Below, one piece after another: positions 32,637 to 43,690 of a DNA stretch of 64,000 nucleotides. Below the pieces are notes generated by a model, which was given only the letters and a program-made list of their open reading frames with translations, was not told the origin of the DNA and searched no databases. The stretch lies in NCBI GenBank assembly GCA_025594325.1, contig JANHCV010000002.1, positions 1,116,001-1,180,000 on the forward strand, given 5' to 3'. The number at the start of each line of letters is the position of its first letter. The first letter of the stretch is position 1. The stretch is from Blastocladiella emersonii ATCC 22665 (lineage: Eukaryota > Blastocladiomycota > Blastocladiomycetes > Blastocladiales > Blastocladiaceae). The position numbers and the translations under genes were made by a program.

Positions 32637-33010
32637 ATGAATCGCGATACAGTGAATTGAGATAAACACATTGCTTCTCACACGAGTCGCACGTTGGTCC
32701 TCGAAAAGTAATATAGAGACGGCCTTTCCGCGAACCGAGCGATTCCGCCAGAGAACAGGACCGAGCAGGAAGGCCGACGCGACGTCGAGCATTGAGCACG
32801 CGATAAGACTAGACAGAGAGTCCATTAGATTCATGCACCAAGTCCCTTACGCAATTCATAGGTTAGGGAAGTCGTGCAAGGGAGGAAGCGCGAGCAGGAG
32901 CGGCCGAAGTGGCTCAGCCACTCGAGCTTTTCTGGGCGCTCGGCGCCGCATCGCATCCTTTCTCCCCGCGGACGAGCCACTTAAATGAAATAATATCAAT
33001 GCATGACATA
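32637..33010. other. Spacer between F-box copies 2 and 3
   Basis: A 374-nt spacer of moderate GC. No gene seen. Confidence 0.4.
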
Positions 33011-34717
33011 ATGGACTTTCCCGATGAAATCTGGCTACTTACCATTGACTGCATGATTCATTCGGGCGAACGCCGCGGACCAGTTGCGTTGAGCGCAACG
33101 AGTCGCCGGTTCGCGAATCTCGCGCACCCCGCCTGCTTCCGCACCGTGCACATTGAGCTGGATACACTGCCGGGCCCAATGATTTTGGACGTTTTAACTG
33201 GCGTCCAAGTCAACGGTTCCGCTCTCAGCGCGTGGCCAAGATGGCTCCCGCTAGTTCGTGAGCTCAAGCTCTCGCGTTTACCCTCGGTCGGTGAGCCTGC
33301 CATTTGTGATTGGGTCTGGTCCAATGCAAAGATTGCTGCGCTCACCGCTTACTTGGCCCGCGTCAACACGATTAATTCACTCTGTATGCTCGCTTCCCGC
33401 CACCAACGATGGCCTCAAGCTAGCCTGCTCGAATCTCGCCCAGACCCTTACTCGCCTCCATCTCAAATCGGCGTTTGATACCGCGCTTGGTTTCGAGTCG
33501 GTAGCTCTACCGTCAGTCACATTTCCTTTCGATTGACCTCCTAAACCGACCACTTGTCGGGCTTCCACAAGTGCCCAAATGCCGCAACCTCTCGCTTTTG
33601 CTTTCATCCATCATGTCCCGAGTAGCCTATCAAATCCATGGAATGCACCACCTGCGATCGTTGCGAGTCATCGTTTGTGACTACTCGTCGCGCAACGAGT
33701 TTCATGCGGCGTTGTTTGCACCAGGTTTCCGCGCGCCATCGCTCATCACTTGCGACATCGTGTGTCCCGAAATCGAAGTGTTTGATCAGCTGGCCTCGAT
33801 GCCCCGCCTCACCACACTCACGGTCACGTCGCAATATCCTCACTTGGCCCACGACCGTCCAGTCCATTTCGTTGGCCTTGATGCTGCACTGCGAGCGGCT
33901 GCGAAATTTCCGTGCCTCCGCGCGTTCAAGGCGCTCTGTTCACACGATGCGACTCTACTGACGCATCTCCGCTGGTTGAGCGTTGCACCCACACTCACCT
34001 CGCTGGATCTCAACCGCGTAAGAACCGACATACGCGTCATTCTCGCAGCTTACCAAGCTTGTTTTTGACGTGAAGGGTCATCGTCCAACTATTTCTTAAG
34101 CCATGCTCCCTTCAGTTCGTACTCTTTGGACGCATCCCACTTCGGCCTCTCAGATCACAGGCAGCAGCTGGCCGTTGGTCACTCGCCTCCGCTTGCTCGG
34201 CATGTTGTGTTCGGTGCATCAGATTGACTTGCGCTCAGTCACGGCCGAGTTTCCAGCAGCTAGCTACCTTACGGTCAATTGGACCGAGCCGGCTTCCCCA
34301 AGGACCATTGCATCGCATGATCTACGCGCCCTTCCAGAGCTGACGGGCGGCAGCATCAGCATCAGCATCAACAAGCTCCACATCGCTTCAAATGGCCGCC
34401 GTGTCTCATGGTCCTACCCCACCGATCCGTCCGTTCCAGCCACGATTCGCTAGACACGCCACTCCTCGGCGCAGGTGCTGGACGAGATCGCAGACAAGGC
34501 GCCATCCACAAACTTGAGCGGCATGGTCATTCTCGAGATTGGTGAGGGTGGCGAGGCGCCTAATCTTGATGAAGCACCTGCTCTCGTCCGTCTCCTTGTC
34601 TAGTTTATGGGCGGCGACTCAACCGTGCGCGTCCGCGCATCAAATGAGCGCACCCTAGCAGCTTTCCAAGAGTGTGCGGCGGCGATGAGCGTACGCCTCC
34701 AGTGGAAGCTAGTGTGA
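33011..34717 (+). pseudogene. F-box-like array copy 3, decayed
   Basis: Starts intact (MDFPDEIWLLTIDCMI ... ALSATSRRFANLAHPACFRT) and is collinear with copies 1 and 2, but is broken. The frame shifts near 33395-33415 (continuing as LACSNLAQTLTRLHLK in another frame), again before MSRVAYQIHGMHHLRSL (about 33610), and again near 34060-34100. A TAG at about 34452 replaces the Trp of the RWTRRSSAQVM motif. Another TAG near 34602 replaces the Lys of LLAKFM. The tail FQECAAAMSVRLQWKLV survives to the TGA at 34717. At least three frameshifts and two nonsense changes make it a clear pseudogene. Confidence 0.88.
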
Positions 34718-34767
34718 TGTCGGCGTTTTGTGCCAGCAGCGTACACGAATTGAAAGGCCATCAACCG

Positions 34768-34960
34768 CCTCTCTCTCCCCAGCCTTGACGGCCTCTTTGG
34801 ATATAGATAGACCTTTCCGCTCATCCTCGAATCGATGTCCTCTGGTTTGCCTACGTTGATCTTGCGAGAGCGTTGTGGGTGAACATGTGGACCGTGCGTC
34901 GAGCAACAGGTCGAGCAACGGCATGAGGCGCGTCGAGAAAACACGTGAGGTGCGAGACAC
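34768..34960 (+). repeat. Diverged copy of the PTR2 3'-flank sequence
   Basis: Reads, on the plus strand, as a diverged version of the sequence that follows the PTR2 stop codon (35372 down to 35124 on the minus strand, and 54106-54355 on the plus strand). Shared stretches include agccttgacggcctcttt, atatagacctttcc, gagcaacggcatga and gaaaacacgtgaggtgcgag. With 35124-35345 it forms an imperfect inverted repeat around a spacer of about 160 nt. Confidence 0.75.
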
Positions 34961-35004
34961 GTCGCATGAGACAGTTTGATCATTCATAGTCTGTGAGATT
35001 TTTC

Positions 35005-36490
35005 GTGGAACGCTTGCAAACCTTCGACTTGCAAATACTTTGCATGAAGGAGGCCATACGGTGAAATGTGAGCAAGTACCGCAGAGCGGGCCAAACGGGG
35101 CCGCTTTGCGTGTGGATCAGCAAGTGTCTCGCACCTCACGTGTTTTCGCGACGCGTCTTTCATGCCGTTGCTCGACGCGTGGTCCTTTGACGACGTGGCA
35201 TCGCTCCATGTCTCATCGCACGGGTATGATGCTTCATTTACAGCACTCTCGCGAGATTTACAATGGAAGCCCGAAAGACAACGATTCGATGGAGATTGGG
35301 AAAGGTCTATATTCAAAAAGGCCATCAAGGCCGAGGAGAGGAGGGAGAGGAGAGATCTACGCGACACCCGACTTACTGCGCGCGGTAGCGGAAGCCACGC
35401 GCGTACAGGATAAAGTAGACGTTGGCGGCGAACGCGACGGCCGAGTAGAAGTAGTACTTGGCGGGCTTGGTGCCCAGGGGGCCGACGGCCCACTCGGCCT
35501 CGCCAGCAATCTCCTCGAAGACCACAATGATGAAGTTGCCGAGCGCGACCGTGACGAGCCAGAACGAGGCGGCGAACGCCTTGAGCGACTTGGACACCTC
35601 CGTGTACGCAAACTCGTTGCCCGTGGGCGAGAAGAGGGCCTCGCCGAGCGAGAGCATGAACCACTGGGGCAGCTGCCACGCGCCGTGCACGCACGTCGAG
35701 CAGTCCTCCTTGCTGCGGACGATCTGGATGCCGTCGTCGTTGACCTCGCCGTTGAAGTTGTTGATGACGATGCCCTGGAGGAAGCCGCTCATGACGAACG
35801 AGAAGGCAACGAGGAAGAAGCCGAGTCCCATGCGGCGGAGCGGGGTGACCTTGACGCCGGCGCGCTCGACGGCGGGGTACACGTAGGTCGACATAATGAA
35901 GACGAGGGGCACAATCAGGACTAGGGGAGGGCAGCGAGAGCGGAGAGGTGTGTCAGCGACCTGTAGCAGCGAGAGGGTTGGGTCGGAACGCACCAGGGTT
36001 GATGAACGAGTTCCACAGCTCGTTGCTGATGTAGAGACCGCCAAAGTACTGGTGCATGCGGTCGTACTGCATGTTCCACTCGGTCGACTGCTGGTCGTAC
36101 TGCGAAATCGGGTCGGGAGGGGGTTCGGGGGTCAGTCCTGGTTCGGTCCCGGGTCGGTCGGCAATCGGTTTCTCGACGAAATACGCACCACCATCCACAC
36201 GAAAGGCATAGGAATGATAGCGCCAACCATGCGCACGAACTCTCCGACCTCCGTGGCGAAGGTCTCGCCGTAGCGGGCCTTGCCGAGGGTGAAGAACGAC
36301 TTGCCAGCCTCGGGGCGCTTGCCCGAGATGCGAGCGGCAATGGCGTCGAAGATCACGAGGACCATCTTGCCGGGCACAAACTCGCCGACGGGGGGAACGA
36401 CACGGTAGTAGCGCTCGCCTAGAAATTTGGGGAAGGTGAGGGTGGAAGCGAGGTGAGCTCAAGCCCGAACGCGTCGCGTCGCGTCGCGAA
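35005..36490 (-). repeat. Long inverted repeat, copy 1 (PTR2 3' half and flank)
   Basis: Homologous in opposite orientation to 52974-54475. The central part (about 35128-36340) encodes identical peptides in several overlapping frames on both strands in the two copies, so the DNA is essentially identical. The outer parts are visibly diverged: intron 3 side at about 36340-36490, 3' flank beyond 35128. Confidence 0.85.
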
Positions 36491-37459
36491 CGTGAGACTG
36501 ACGTCACGTACCGTAGATGAAGACCGCCATGGCAATGGCGAAGACGACCGTGGGGGCAAGGAACCCGCCAAAGTAGCACACGGGAACACCGGGCTTGGTG
36601 GGGTCGGCCGACTTGATCACGTCGCCGAAGCACGACATGTCCTTGAGGGTCGACACGATCGGACCAGCGAGGGTCGCGCCCAGATTGATGGCGACGTAGA
36701 AGTAGGCGAAGAAACGACGGATGGCATCGGCCTGGACGCGCAGGAACTGGTCACCACCGTGGGGACCTGAAAGGAGAGTGGATGTGAGCGTCAGTGTTCC
36801 CGTTCGATGCGTTGGTCGCGAGGTGCGAGAAGACCGTACCGACACAGGGCTTGATACCACCGGTACCAACGGCGATCATGTAGAGGCCGACGGTGACGGT
36901 GCCGACCGAGCGGAAGGCGGGGATGGAGGTGAGGACCATGACAGCGTTGCCGAGCACGTAGAGGATCGACAGGTAGACGATCGTCTTGTACTTGCCGAGG
37001 AACGAGTCGGAGAGCGCGGCGCCGAAGAGGGGCGCGAAGTAGGTGACCATGGTCCAGGCGTGCATCATGATCTTGGCGTCGACGGCCTTGAGGCCGAGGA
37101 ACTGCAGGTAGCGCTGCAGCAGCGGCTTGATGCCATAGTAGCAGAAGCGCTCGCCGAACTCGTTGGGCAGAATGTAGTAGATGGCGCGCGGGAAGGCGTG
37201 CGGGTTCTTGGCGATGCGCGCGTCGAGGTCGGCGTTGAGGCGGCGCTCCTTCTCGCGCACGGCGATCTCCTTCTCGGTGAGGCCCGTGAAGTCGTACTCG
37301 GCCTAGAAGCGGGGGGCGAAGGCGAGGATGGCGATCAGTTCGTGATCCACTGGTCGCGTCGCTAGCGCGAGGGCAACGTACACCGATCAGGTCCTCGGGC
37401 TTGCCCGAGTTGAGGATGGTGTCGAGCTCGACGGCGGACTCGGGTTTGCTGACGGGCAT
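35373..37459 (-). CDS. PTR2: Peptide transporter of the POT/PTR2 family
   Basis: Proton-coupled di/tripeptide transporter. My model has six exons: 37459-37382, 37302-36840, 36766-36512, 36418-36189, 36099-35994 and 35920-35373 (559 residues), with about 12 membrane helices. Family signatures are present: EFGERFCYYG in TM1 (ExxER proton-coupling motif), GGIKPCVGPHGGDQF and FYVAINLGATLAG (PTR2 signatures). A large loop separates exons 4 and 6. The start MPVSKPESAVELDTIL is followed by a conserved AEYDFTGLTEKE segment. The last three exons are duplicated at 53060-54105. It is divergent from the desaturase across a 1.9 kb spacer. Confidence 0.94.
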
Positions 37460-39364
37460 GGTGGTGGTGGTGGTCGGGTTGGGGGTCGAGTTCGGGTGAA
37501 GGTAGGCGGGCAGCGGTGGTATGGGGGAACGCTGGAGGGCTGCCGGCTGTCGCTTCAAGCGAATCGTGGTATAGGAACACAGCGGAGGAGGGAGGGCCGG
37601 GGGGATCCGCTCCCTTTTGTACGACGAGGCCCGCAGCGCGACCACCAACGTCGCGGGAGCCAGCTGACCCTAGAGCCGTGACACGGACGCGACGCCAGCT
37701 GGCGTACGAGTGACGGAAGGTCATCCATCCAGTGGATAGATCATGGGACAAGCAAACGCTGTGCCGAAATGATAGGGGTATCATGTGAGCGCATTTGCAG
37801 CGGGGTCCGCGACGCCGTCACCGTGGCGGTGGCTGTGGCGCTTCCCCGCTGTGGCGCCATCTCGGTTTCGCCTTCGGTCCGCGCTGCACTTCCGGCAACG
37901 CGGGCCATCAAAGTGTGATGAGCGGGACCTTGTCCGCCGCGGCTGGGAACGCCGGCCACCGCCTCGGGCTATGGAGCGAGTCAGCCGGCCATCGTGGGCC
38001 ATGGCCGACGCCGTTCGTGGCCACCGTGGCCGCGAGGTTCTGACCGTGGATCCCGCGCGCTCAGCGTCCCAAGTTCGGAGTTACGGCCGGGAACACCGCG
38101 GCCATGTCCTTCGCGCGCACGCGCAAGGCGGGCCAGGGAGAATTCATAGGCCAGCTTGCCCCACGCGACCCGCGGCCGCGCGATTGGATAGGAAACCTGA
38201 TCTAGTCACTCGATAAAACCATCACGCGACGAGCGGATGGCGCGGGGAAACGGCCGGGAAGCTAGGCCACGCTGAAGCTCGTTAGCGGCCACGGCGGCTG
38301 CCGCCACCGCCGCCGCCGCCGCTATGGTCGCGAGGCCGCCGGCTCCGCGGGACGCGTCTTGTTCGCGCCCTCGCTCTCATGGCGAGCTCGCTGCAGCGGT
38401 CCTCAGCAGGAGCAGACAGGGCCGACGTGATCGCGATCGGAGGCGGATCTCGACCGGCACGAGCGGGTGCGCGCTCTCGCGTGACGAGGGCGCGGCCGTG
38501 TCTCCCACCGGCCGCGAGACACATCCGAACATTGCGCGGCGAACGAGCGAGTTCTGTCCGCCCTCTCTCGCTCACCCACACCCGCTACGAATCAAACCCG
38601 TCGCGCTCTCGACACCTCATGCAGTGTGATCTCTGAGGCACGCGCTCTCCGCTGCTGTGCCTTGCCCGTCTCCGGCAGCGGGCCTCGTCGCGGCCGCGAC
38701 CGCGCTCGCGACGCGACGGACTTCGTGTGCCCGAGGGCCACGACTTGAAAACCCGGCGCGCCGCCCGACGCAGGTTCGATTCCCGCCGCACTCGCTGGCA
38801 CCGCCATCATGTCGCGTCGCGCCGTGGCGGAAGGAAGACGGAGGCGGCGGCGGCGGCGACGGCCGCGCCAACGAGGCGAATTTTCCGTGCCGCGACAGCC
38901 GAACCTCCGCTTTGAGTTCCTTGGGAAGGGAGAGGGGTGAAAAAAAAGTCAAGCGCAGGCAGCTGGCGCCGTGGGGCGGGCTGAGGCCAGGGCTGAGAAG
39001 CCTTGGCGAGCTGCCCAGCCCGCACGCCCGCCGCCGCCGCCCTCCCTCCTCTCACCCTCGAATACTGCGCTACTACAGCACCTCTACTCCGTGTTCATCT
39101 GCCCTGCTCTGCATCTGCCGCTGCAACCCGTTGTCTGCGTGTGTATGTTGCGTGTGCTGCTGCAGTGGGCCGCGTCGTCGCCATCCACCCCACCAACACC
39201 CCCCTCCCCCTCGCGAATTGCAATGTGATCAACTTCAGCTTCTCTCCGCGTGGTCATTGACCGCCGCCCTACGCGTCGTGTGCCGCGTGTAGTTTTTGGA
39301 CTTGACCCGCCCCGAGGCCCTCGCGCTCCCTCTCCCCCCTCCCCCACTCCTCCACCCTCCCGGC
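37460..39364. other. Large intergenic region PTR2 / desaturase
   Basis: A 1.9 kb GC-rich spacer between divergent genes, so it holds both promoters. It contains a tRNA-like sequence (see 38720-38795) and pyrimidine-rich tracts near the desaturase start. No protein-coding gene recognised. Confidence 0.45.
38720..38795 (+). other. tRNA-like sequence (box A/box B), possibly a tRNA relic
   Basis: A perfect box B/T-loop ggttcgattcc lies at 38773-38783, preceded about 45 nt upstream by tgcccgaggg, close to the box A consensus. Between them are acttgaaaa (a possible TGA-anticodon loop) and a small cggcgcgccg hairpin like a long variable arm. I could not pair a 7-bp acceptor stem, and the T-stem has one A-C mismatch. 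A decayed tRNA(Ser/Leu) or a chance match are both possible. Confidence 0.25.
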
Positions 39365-41787
39365 ATGGCGCCACCCAACATCACCCCGTCGGCCACGGCC
39401 ACGGCGCACCGCCACGCGTCCGTGGCCACCCGCCGCGCCGCTGCCGCCAGCACCGACCTGCCCGCCGACGACCTGGCCGCCGCCGCCCCAACAGCGCCGT
39501 ACAAGCGCGACCGCTCGCGCATCTGGCACTGGGCCGACATCAAGGACGCCGTCGAGGTGCACGGCCGCATCGTCTTCGTCTACAAGACGAGCGTCTACGA
39601 CGCGACTGCCTGGTGCGTCCTGCTGCTCCTCGCTGACACCTTATCGTTCCCATCGTGCCGCCCTCGGCCGCCGCCGCGCCGCCGCCACTCGCCCGAATTC
39701 GCGTCGCCGCCACGACGACGCCCGTCCGCCCGACCCGCCACGGCTTCCTCGTTAGTCCGTGAGCGAGCCCATGGTTCGCGCAAGGATGCATGGGGGCGCC
39801 GCGACGCGCTCGTCGTGGGTCGCTATTTTGGGCGCCGCTCGCTCGCGTCCACGTTCGGTGGTCGCTGGCCCGCCGTGGCGGCGGCTCGGGTCGCCACACT
39901 CTATTGCCCACCCGGCTCCCGGCTGGCCTTGGTCCCCGTGCGGCCGGCGCGGTTGGTCCTGCATGGGGCACCTCCACGGCTTCGACCCGATGCCCCTCGG
40001 CGCCGATCACCTCGCCGCGCGATGACCGCTGGCCGGAGCCGTGGGGCCGAGCCTTCCGGAACCCGCCAACCCCCACCTCGCCTCGCTCGCTCGCGTGCAC
40101 GCGAGTGGCAGACGACTGACGCCCGCCTGCCGCCATCGCCGTCTAGGTCCAAGACGCACCCCGGTGGCGAGATGGCCATGCGCCACTTCAACGGCAAGGA
40201 CGTGACCGACATCATCCGCGTCTTCCACTCGCCCACCACCGTCAAGACCAAGCTGCCCAACTTCCTCGCCGGCCACCTGCACCCGGACGCGGCCGCCACC
40301 ACCACCGTGGCCCCGCTGATCCTCGACCCAACACTCTACCCCGACGAGGCCACCTACGATGCCTCGCCGCTCAAGCCCATCATGGACCACCCGGAGCTCG
40401 CGCCCCGCGGCAACGTCGTGCACACGCTCGACCACCCCGAGGGCGTCCCCGTCGAGAGCAAGGCCTTCATGCTGCACACGGAGCGCGTCGTGAGCGCGTA
40501 CCGCGCCCTCGACCAGAAGCTGCGCGACATGGACCTGTACACGACCGACATGTCGCTGTACTGGCTCAACCTCGCCAAGTTCGTCGTCATGCTCGGCAGC
40601 GTCTTCGCGTCCGTGACCCAGGTCATCGCCCCCGCGCTCCAGGGCCAGCTCGACCTCGCGCCCTGGGCCCTGTGGACCACGACCGTCGCCACCGCCGTCA
40701 TGCTCGGCATGTTCTGGCACCAGATCGCCTTCGTCGCCCACGACGCCGGCCACATCTCCATCACGGGCCGCTACAACGTCGACTGGACCATCGGGTTCCT
40801 CCTCGGCAACGTGTTTGGCGGGATTGGGTATGTTGATCGCGTCGACGTGGTCGCCGGCTGCCGTGCCATCGTGGATCGTCACTAACTCTCCCCCGCGCGT
40901 TCGCGTCTCGTCCATGAAACTCTCAGTATCGGGTACGTCTCGTGCAAACTCTCACTCCCTCCGAGTCTCCATCATCGACTGACCACTTCGTCTCCTCGCC
41001 GCCGTCCCGCAGATGGTGGAAGTCTAGCCACTCGACGCACCACCTCGTCACCAACCACCCCGAGCACGACCCCGACATCCAGCACCTGCCCTTCTTCGCC
41101 ATGACGCCGCTCTTCTTCCAGAACCTGTGGTCGTCGTTCCACCACCGGTTCATGGCCTTCGACGCCGCGTCGCGCATCTTCGTGCGGTTCCAGCACATCC
41201 TCTTCTACCCGGTCATGATGGTGGCGCGGTTCAACCTGTACGCGCAGTCGTACATCTTCCTGCTCACCAACAACGACACGAACCGCAGCACCAAGCTCGA
41301 GTTTGCGGGCCTCTGCGTGTTCTGGGTGTGGCTGACGTACCTGCTGTCGTTCCTGGCGGCGCGCCCGGCGGTCCTCGTCACCTTCGTGCTCATTTCGCAC
41401 GCCGTCACGTTCCTGCTGCACCTGCAGATCACGCTGTCGCACTTTGCCATGAACGTGCACGAGGTGTCGCCGAGCGAGTCGTTCCCGTCGCGCCAGCTGC
41501 GCACCACCATGGACGTGGACTGCCCGACGTGGCTCGACTGGTTCCACGGCGGGCTCCAGTTCCAGGCCGTGCACCACCTGTTCCCGCGCCTGCCGCGCAC
41601 CTCGTTCCGCGCCGCGCGCCCGCTCGTCGAGCAGTTTGCCCGCGACACGGGGCTCAAGTACCACCTCGTGCCCTTCATCGAGGGCAACGGCATGGTGCTG
41701 TCCAACTTCAAGGAGGTCGCCCGCCAGGTCAAGATCGTGTTCCGCCACCTCCCCGAGGACGCGGCCGCCGCGCTCAAGGACCAGTAA
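39365..41787 (+). CDS. Cytochrome b5-fusion fatty acid desaturase (sphingolipid delta-8 type)
   Basis: Membrane front-end desaturase, probably a ceramide/sphingoid delta-8 desaturase in the ER. My model has four exons: 39365-39612, 40147-40827, a 6-nt micro-exon 40927-40932, and 41013-41787 (569 residues). The N-terminal cytochrome b5 domain has the haem motif HPGG (just after the first intron). Three His boxes are present: HDAGH (about 40738), HSTHH (41029-41043, usually HNTHH) and QAVHH (about 41563). HLVTNHPEHDPDIQHLPFF and QAVHHLFPRLPR favour the fungal sphingolipid group over delta-5/6 acyl desaturases. The first intron is 534 nt, multiple of three and stop-free, but retaining it would split W from HPGG. 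Substrate is inferred. Confidence 0.88.
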
Positions 41788-42435
41788 ATGGCGTGAGCTG
41801 ACCGACTTGCAGCAGACTTGGGTCCGATCCTGGCCCCAGACTACCCTTCTCGCTCTTCCCCCTCACCTCACCCCACTCTCCCTCCCTCCCTCTGCCTAGC
41901 TAGTTTTGCAGCGCGGTCCTCCTCTTTTGTCGCCCCGTTTTGTTTCCCTCCACTCGCGCTCCCTCTCCCCTTCCTCACCTCAATGTGTACCTTCCCTTGA
42001 TTAGACTGCTTTTGAAGCACACTCAAACCCTTGTCCCTGCAGTCGTGTACCTCGTTCCTTCCGTCCCTGACGCGTTGATCAAGTCTCGCCCGCGCGATTG
42101 GGCACGAAACTGCGAGACAAGCGGGCTGTAGGATCCCTTGAGGCTCAGTGCACTCTCATGAGCATTGCGTTGCATTCAAACCGGGTTGCGAACTTTGAAG
42201 CAGTCGGGCGCGTCGCTGCTCGGCTGGGCGTGGTCAGTTCCCTTGGCGTGGTGGCGCGGCGCGACCTGGCGAAGGTCGGCGTGGTGGCGCAGCGCCTCGC
42301 TGATCAGTGACTCCCAGTTTTGCCACATTAATGCAGGCGCCGCCGCTTCGGCGATCCTCTCTCTCCCGAGCAATAAAGACCTGCGCGGCCCGCGACCGCC
42401 ATGGCACCATTTAACCTACCGCACTCCTGCCGCCC
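41788..42435. other. Intergenic region, 3' of desaturase
   Basis: A 648-nt spacer. It begins with long pyrimidine-rich tracts (about 41840-41990), then mixed sequence with the promoter of the next plus-strand gene. Nothing else recognised. Confidence 0.4.
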
Positions 42436-43690
42436 ATGTACAACGCCATCATGACCGTCGTCGACACGCTCCTGGGCGAGGTTCCGACGCCGCCCAAGAC
42501 CCACGCGCAGCAGTTCGACGACGGCGAGCCGATCGAGCTCCCCGCCGCGCTCGTCGGCTCGCTTACCTTCGAGCAGGGCGGCCCGCCGCGCACGGCCCGT
42601 GCCTTCGCCGCCTGGGCGAGCTCGAACCTCGCGCTGCTCCCCGTGCGCTCGGGCCCGTTCCATGACCTCGCCGTGCGCGTCCCGGGTCGCGTCTTCCGCG
42701 ATGTGGTCAATGAGCGCTTCGTGCTCGTGCGCAAGGACGGCAGCCTGACGTACGTTTCCTCTTGCGCATTTATCCGACGCGCCGACACGGTGTGCTGACT
42801 CGACTCACTCGCGACACAGGTACTACTGCTGGCTCGGCCTCGTCGAGAACTGCCGCGGCGGCGGCTGCTACGACCCGTGCGCCAAGCTGCCCGTGCCTGT
42901 TGGCACGGCGAGCTTCCAGAACGACCCCGACTACGCCGACTTCCAGCACCTGCTTGGCAAGGACCCGCGCGAGCTCATGTACTGGTTCCTCGTCAGCGAG
43001 CGCGCGTTCACGGAGCTGTACCCGCCCCGCCACGCGTACTTGGCGCTCGGCAAGCACGTCCTCGACCTCGAACGCATGGCGATCCGCGTCATCGTCCAGG
43101 GCGAGTCGGACCTCGAGCTCGCCAGCGACATGGTCTTCTGCCTCGCCCACCAGCTCAACTTGGCGGACGGTGCGCCGCACGCCGGCGCGTGCGAGGAGAC
43201 CGAGCAGTGGTCGATGCTGGGCTCCGTGTTCCCCGATCTCGTCACGGTGCTGCTCAAGCGGAACGCGGCGACAACGATGCTCGTGCGCAGCGCGCAGAAC
43301 CTGCCCACCTCGGACCTCGACGCGCACCCGGACCTGCCGACCGACCTCGCCGCCGACGCCAACGGGTGCGTGTTTGTCGTGTACGACGACTACTGCCGCT
43401 CCGAGCTGTTCATCTACTGCCACATCCCGGGCGCGAACGGCCGCCCGATCAAGTTCTGCCGCAACTCGCGCATGCCGGCCTTTTTCTGCGCGTGCTGCGC
43501 GCCTCCCTGTGGCGATCTCGGCCACCGCAAGTGGCTCTGCCCGCGCTGTCGGTCCGGCAACTCGTCGGTCGAGGAGATAATGACCTGGAACCAGTACGCG
43601 ATGCACGTAAACGTCAAGAGCGTGCTGCAGCGTCGTATCATGGAGGCTACTGCCGCGATGGGCGCGACTGGTCCGACCATCGTCGTCTGA
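42436..43690 (+). CDS. Unknown protein with Cys-rich C-terminal region
   Basis: 394 residues in two exons, 42436-42749 and 42820-43690 (gtacgt..cag, frame kept). I do not recognise the family. The N-terminal half is globular-looking (DLAVRVPGRVFRDVVNERFV, then YYCWLGLVENCRGGGCYDPC, all composition-balanced). The C-terminal part has a zinc-finger-like cluster: CRNSRMPAFFCACCAPPC and WLCPRCRSGN. It then ends in a helical segment (HVNVKSVLQRRIMEA). It has no signal peptide and no clear membrane helix. Two ATGs (42436, 42451) are possible starts. The intron and GC3 bias support a real gene. Confidence 0.72.

Noticed and set aside
39613-40146. The 534-nt desaturase intron as coding sequence
   Set aside because: It is open in frame, but it would insert 178 low-complexity residues between W and HPGG of the cytochrome b5 haem site, and it is bounded by gtgcgt and tctag.
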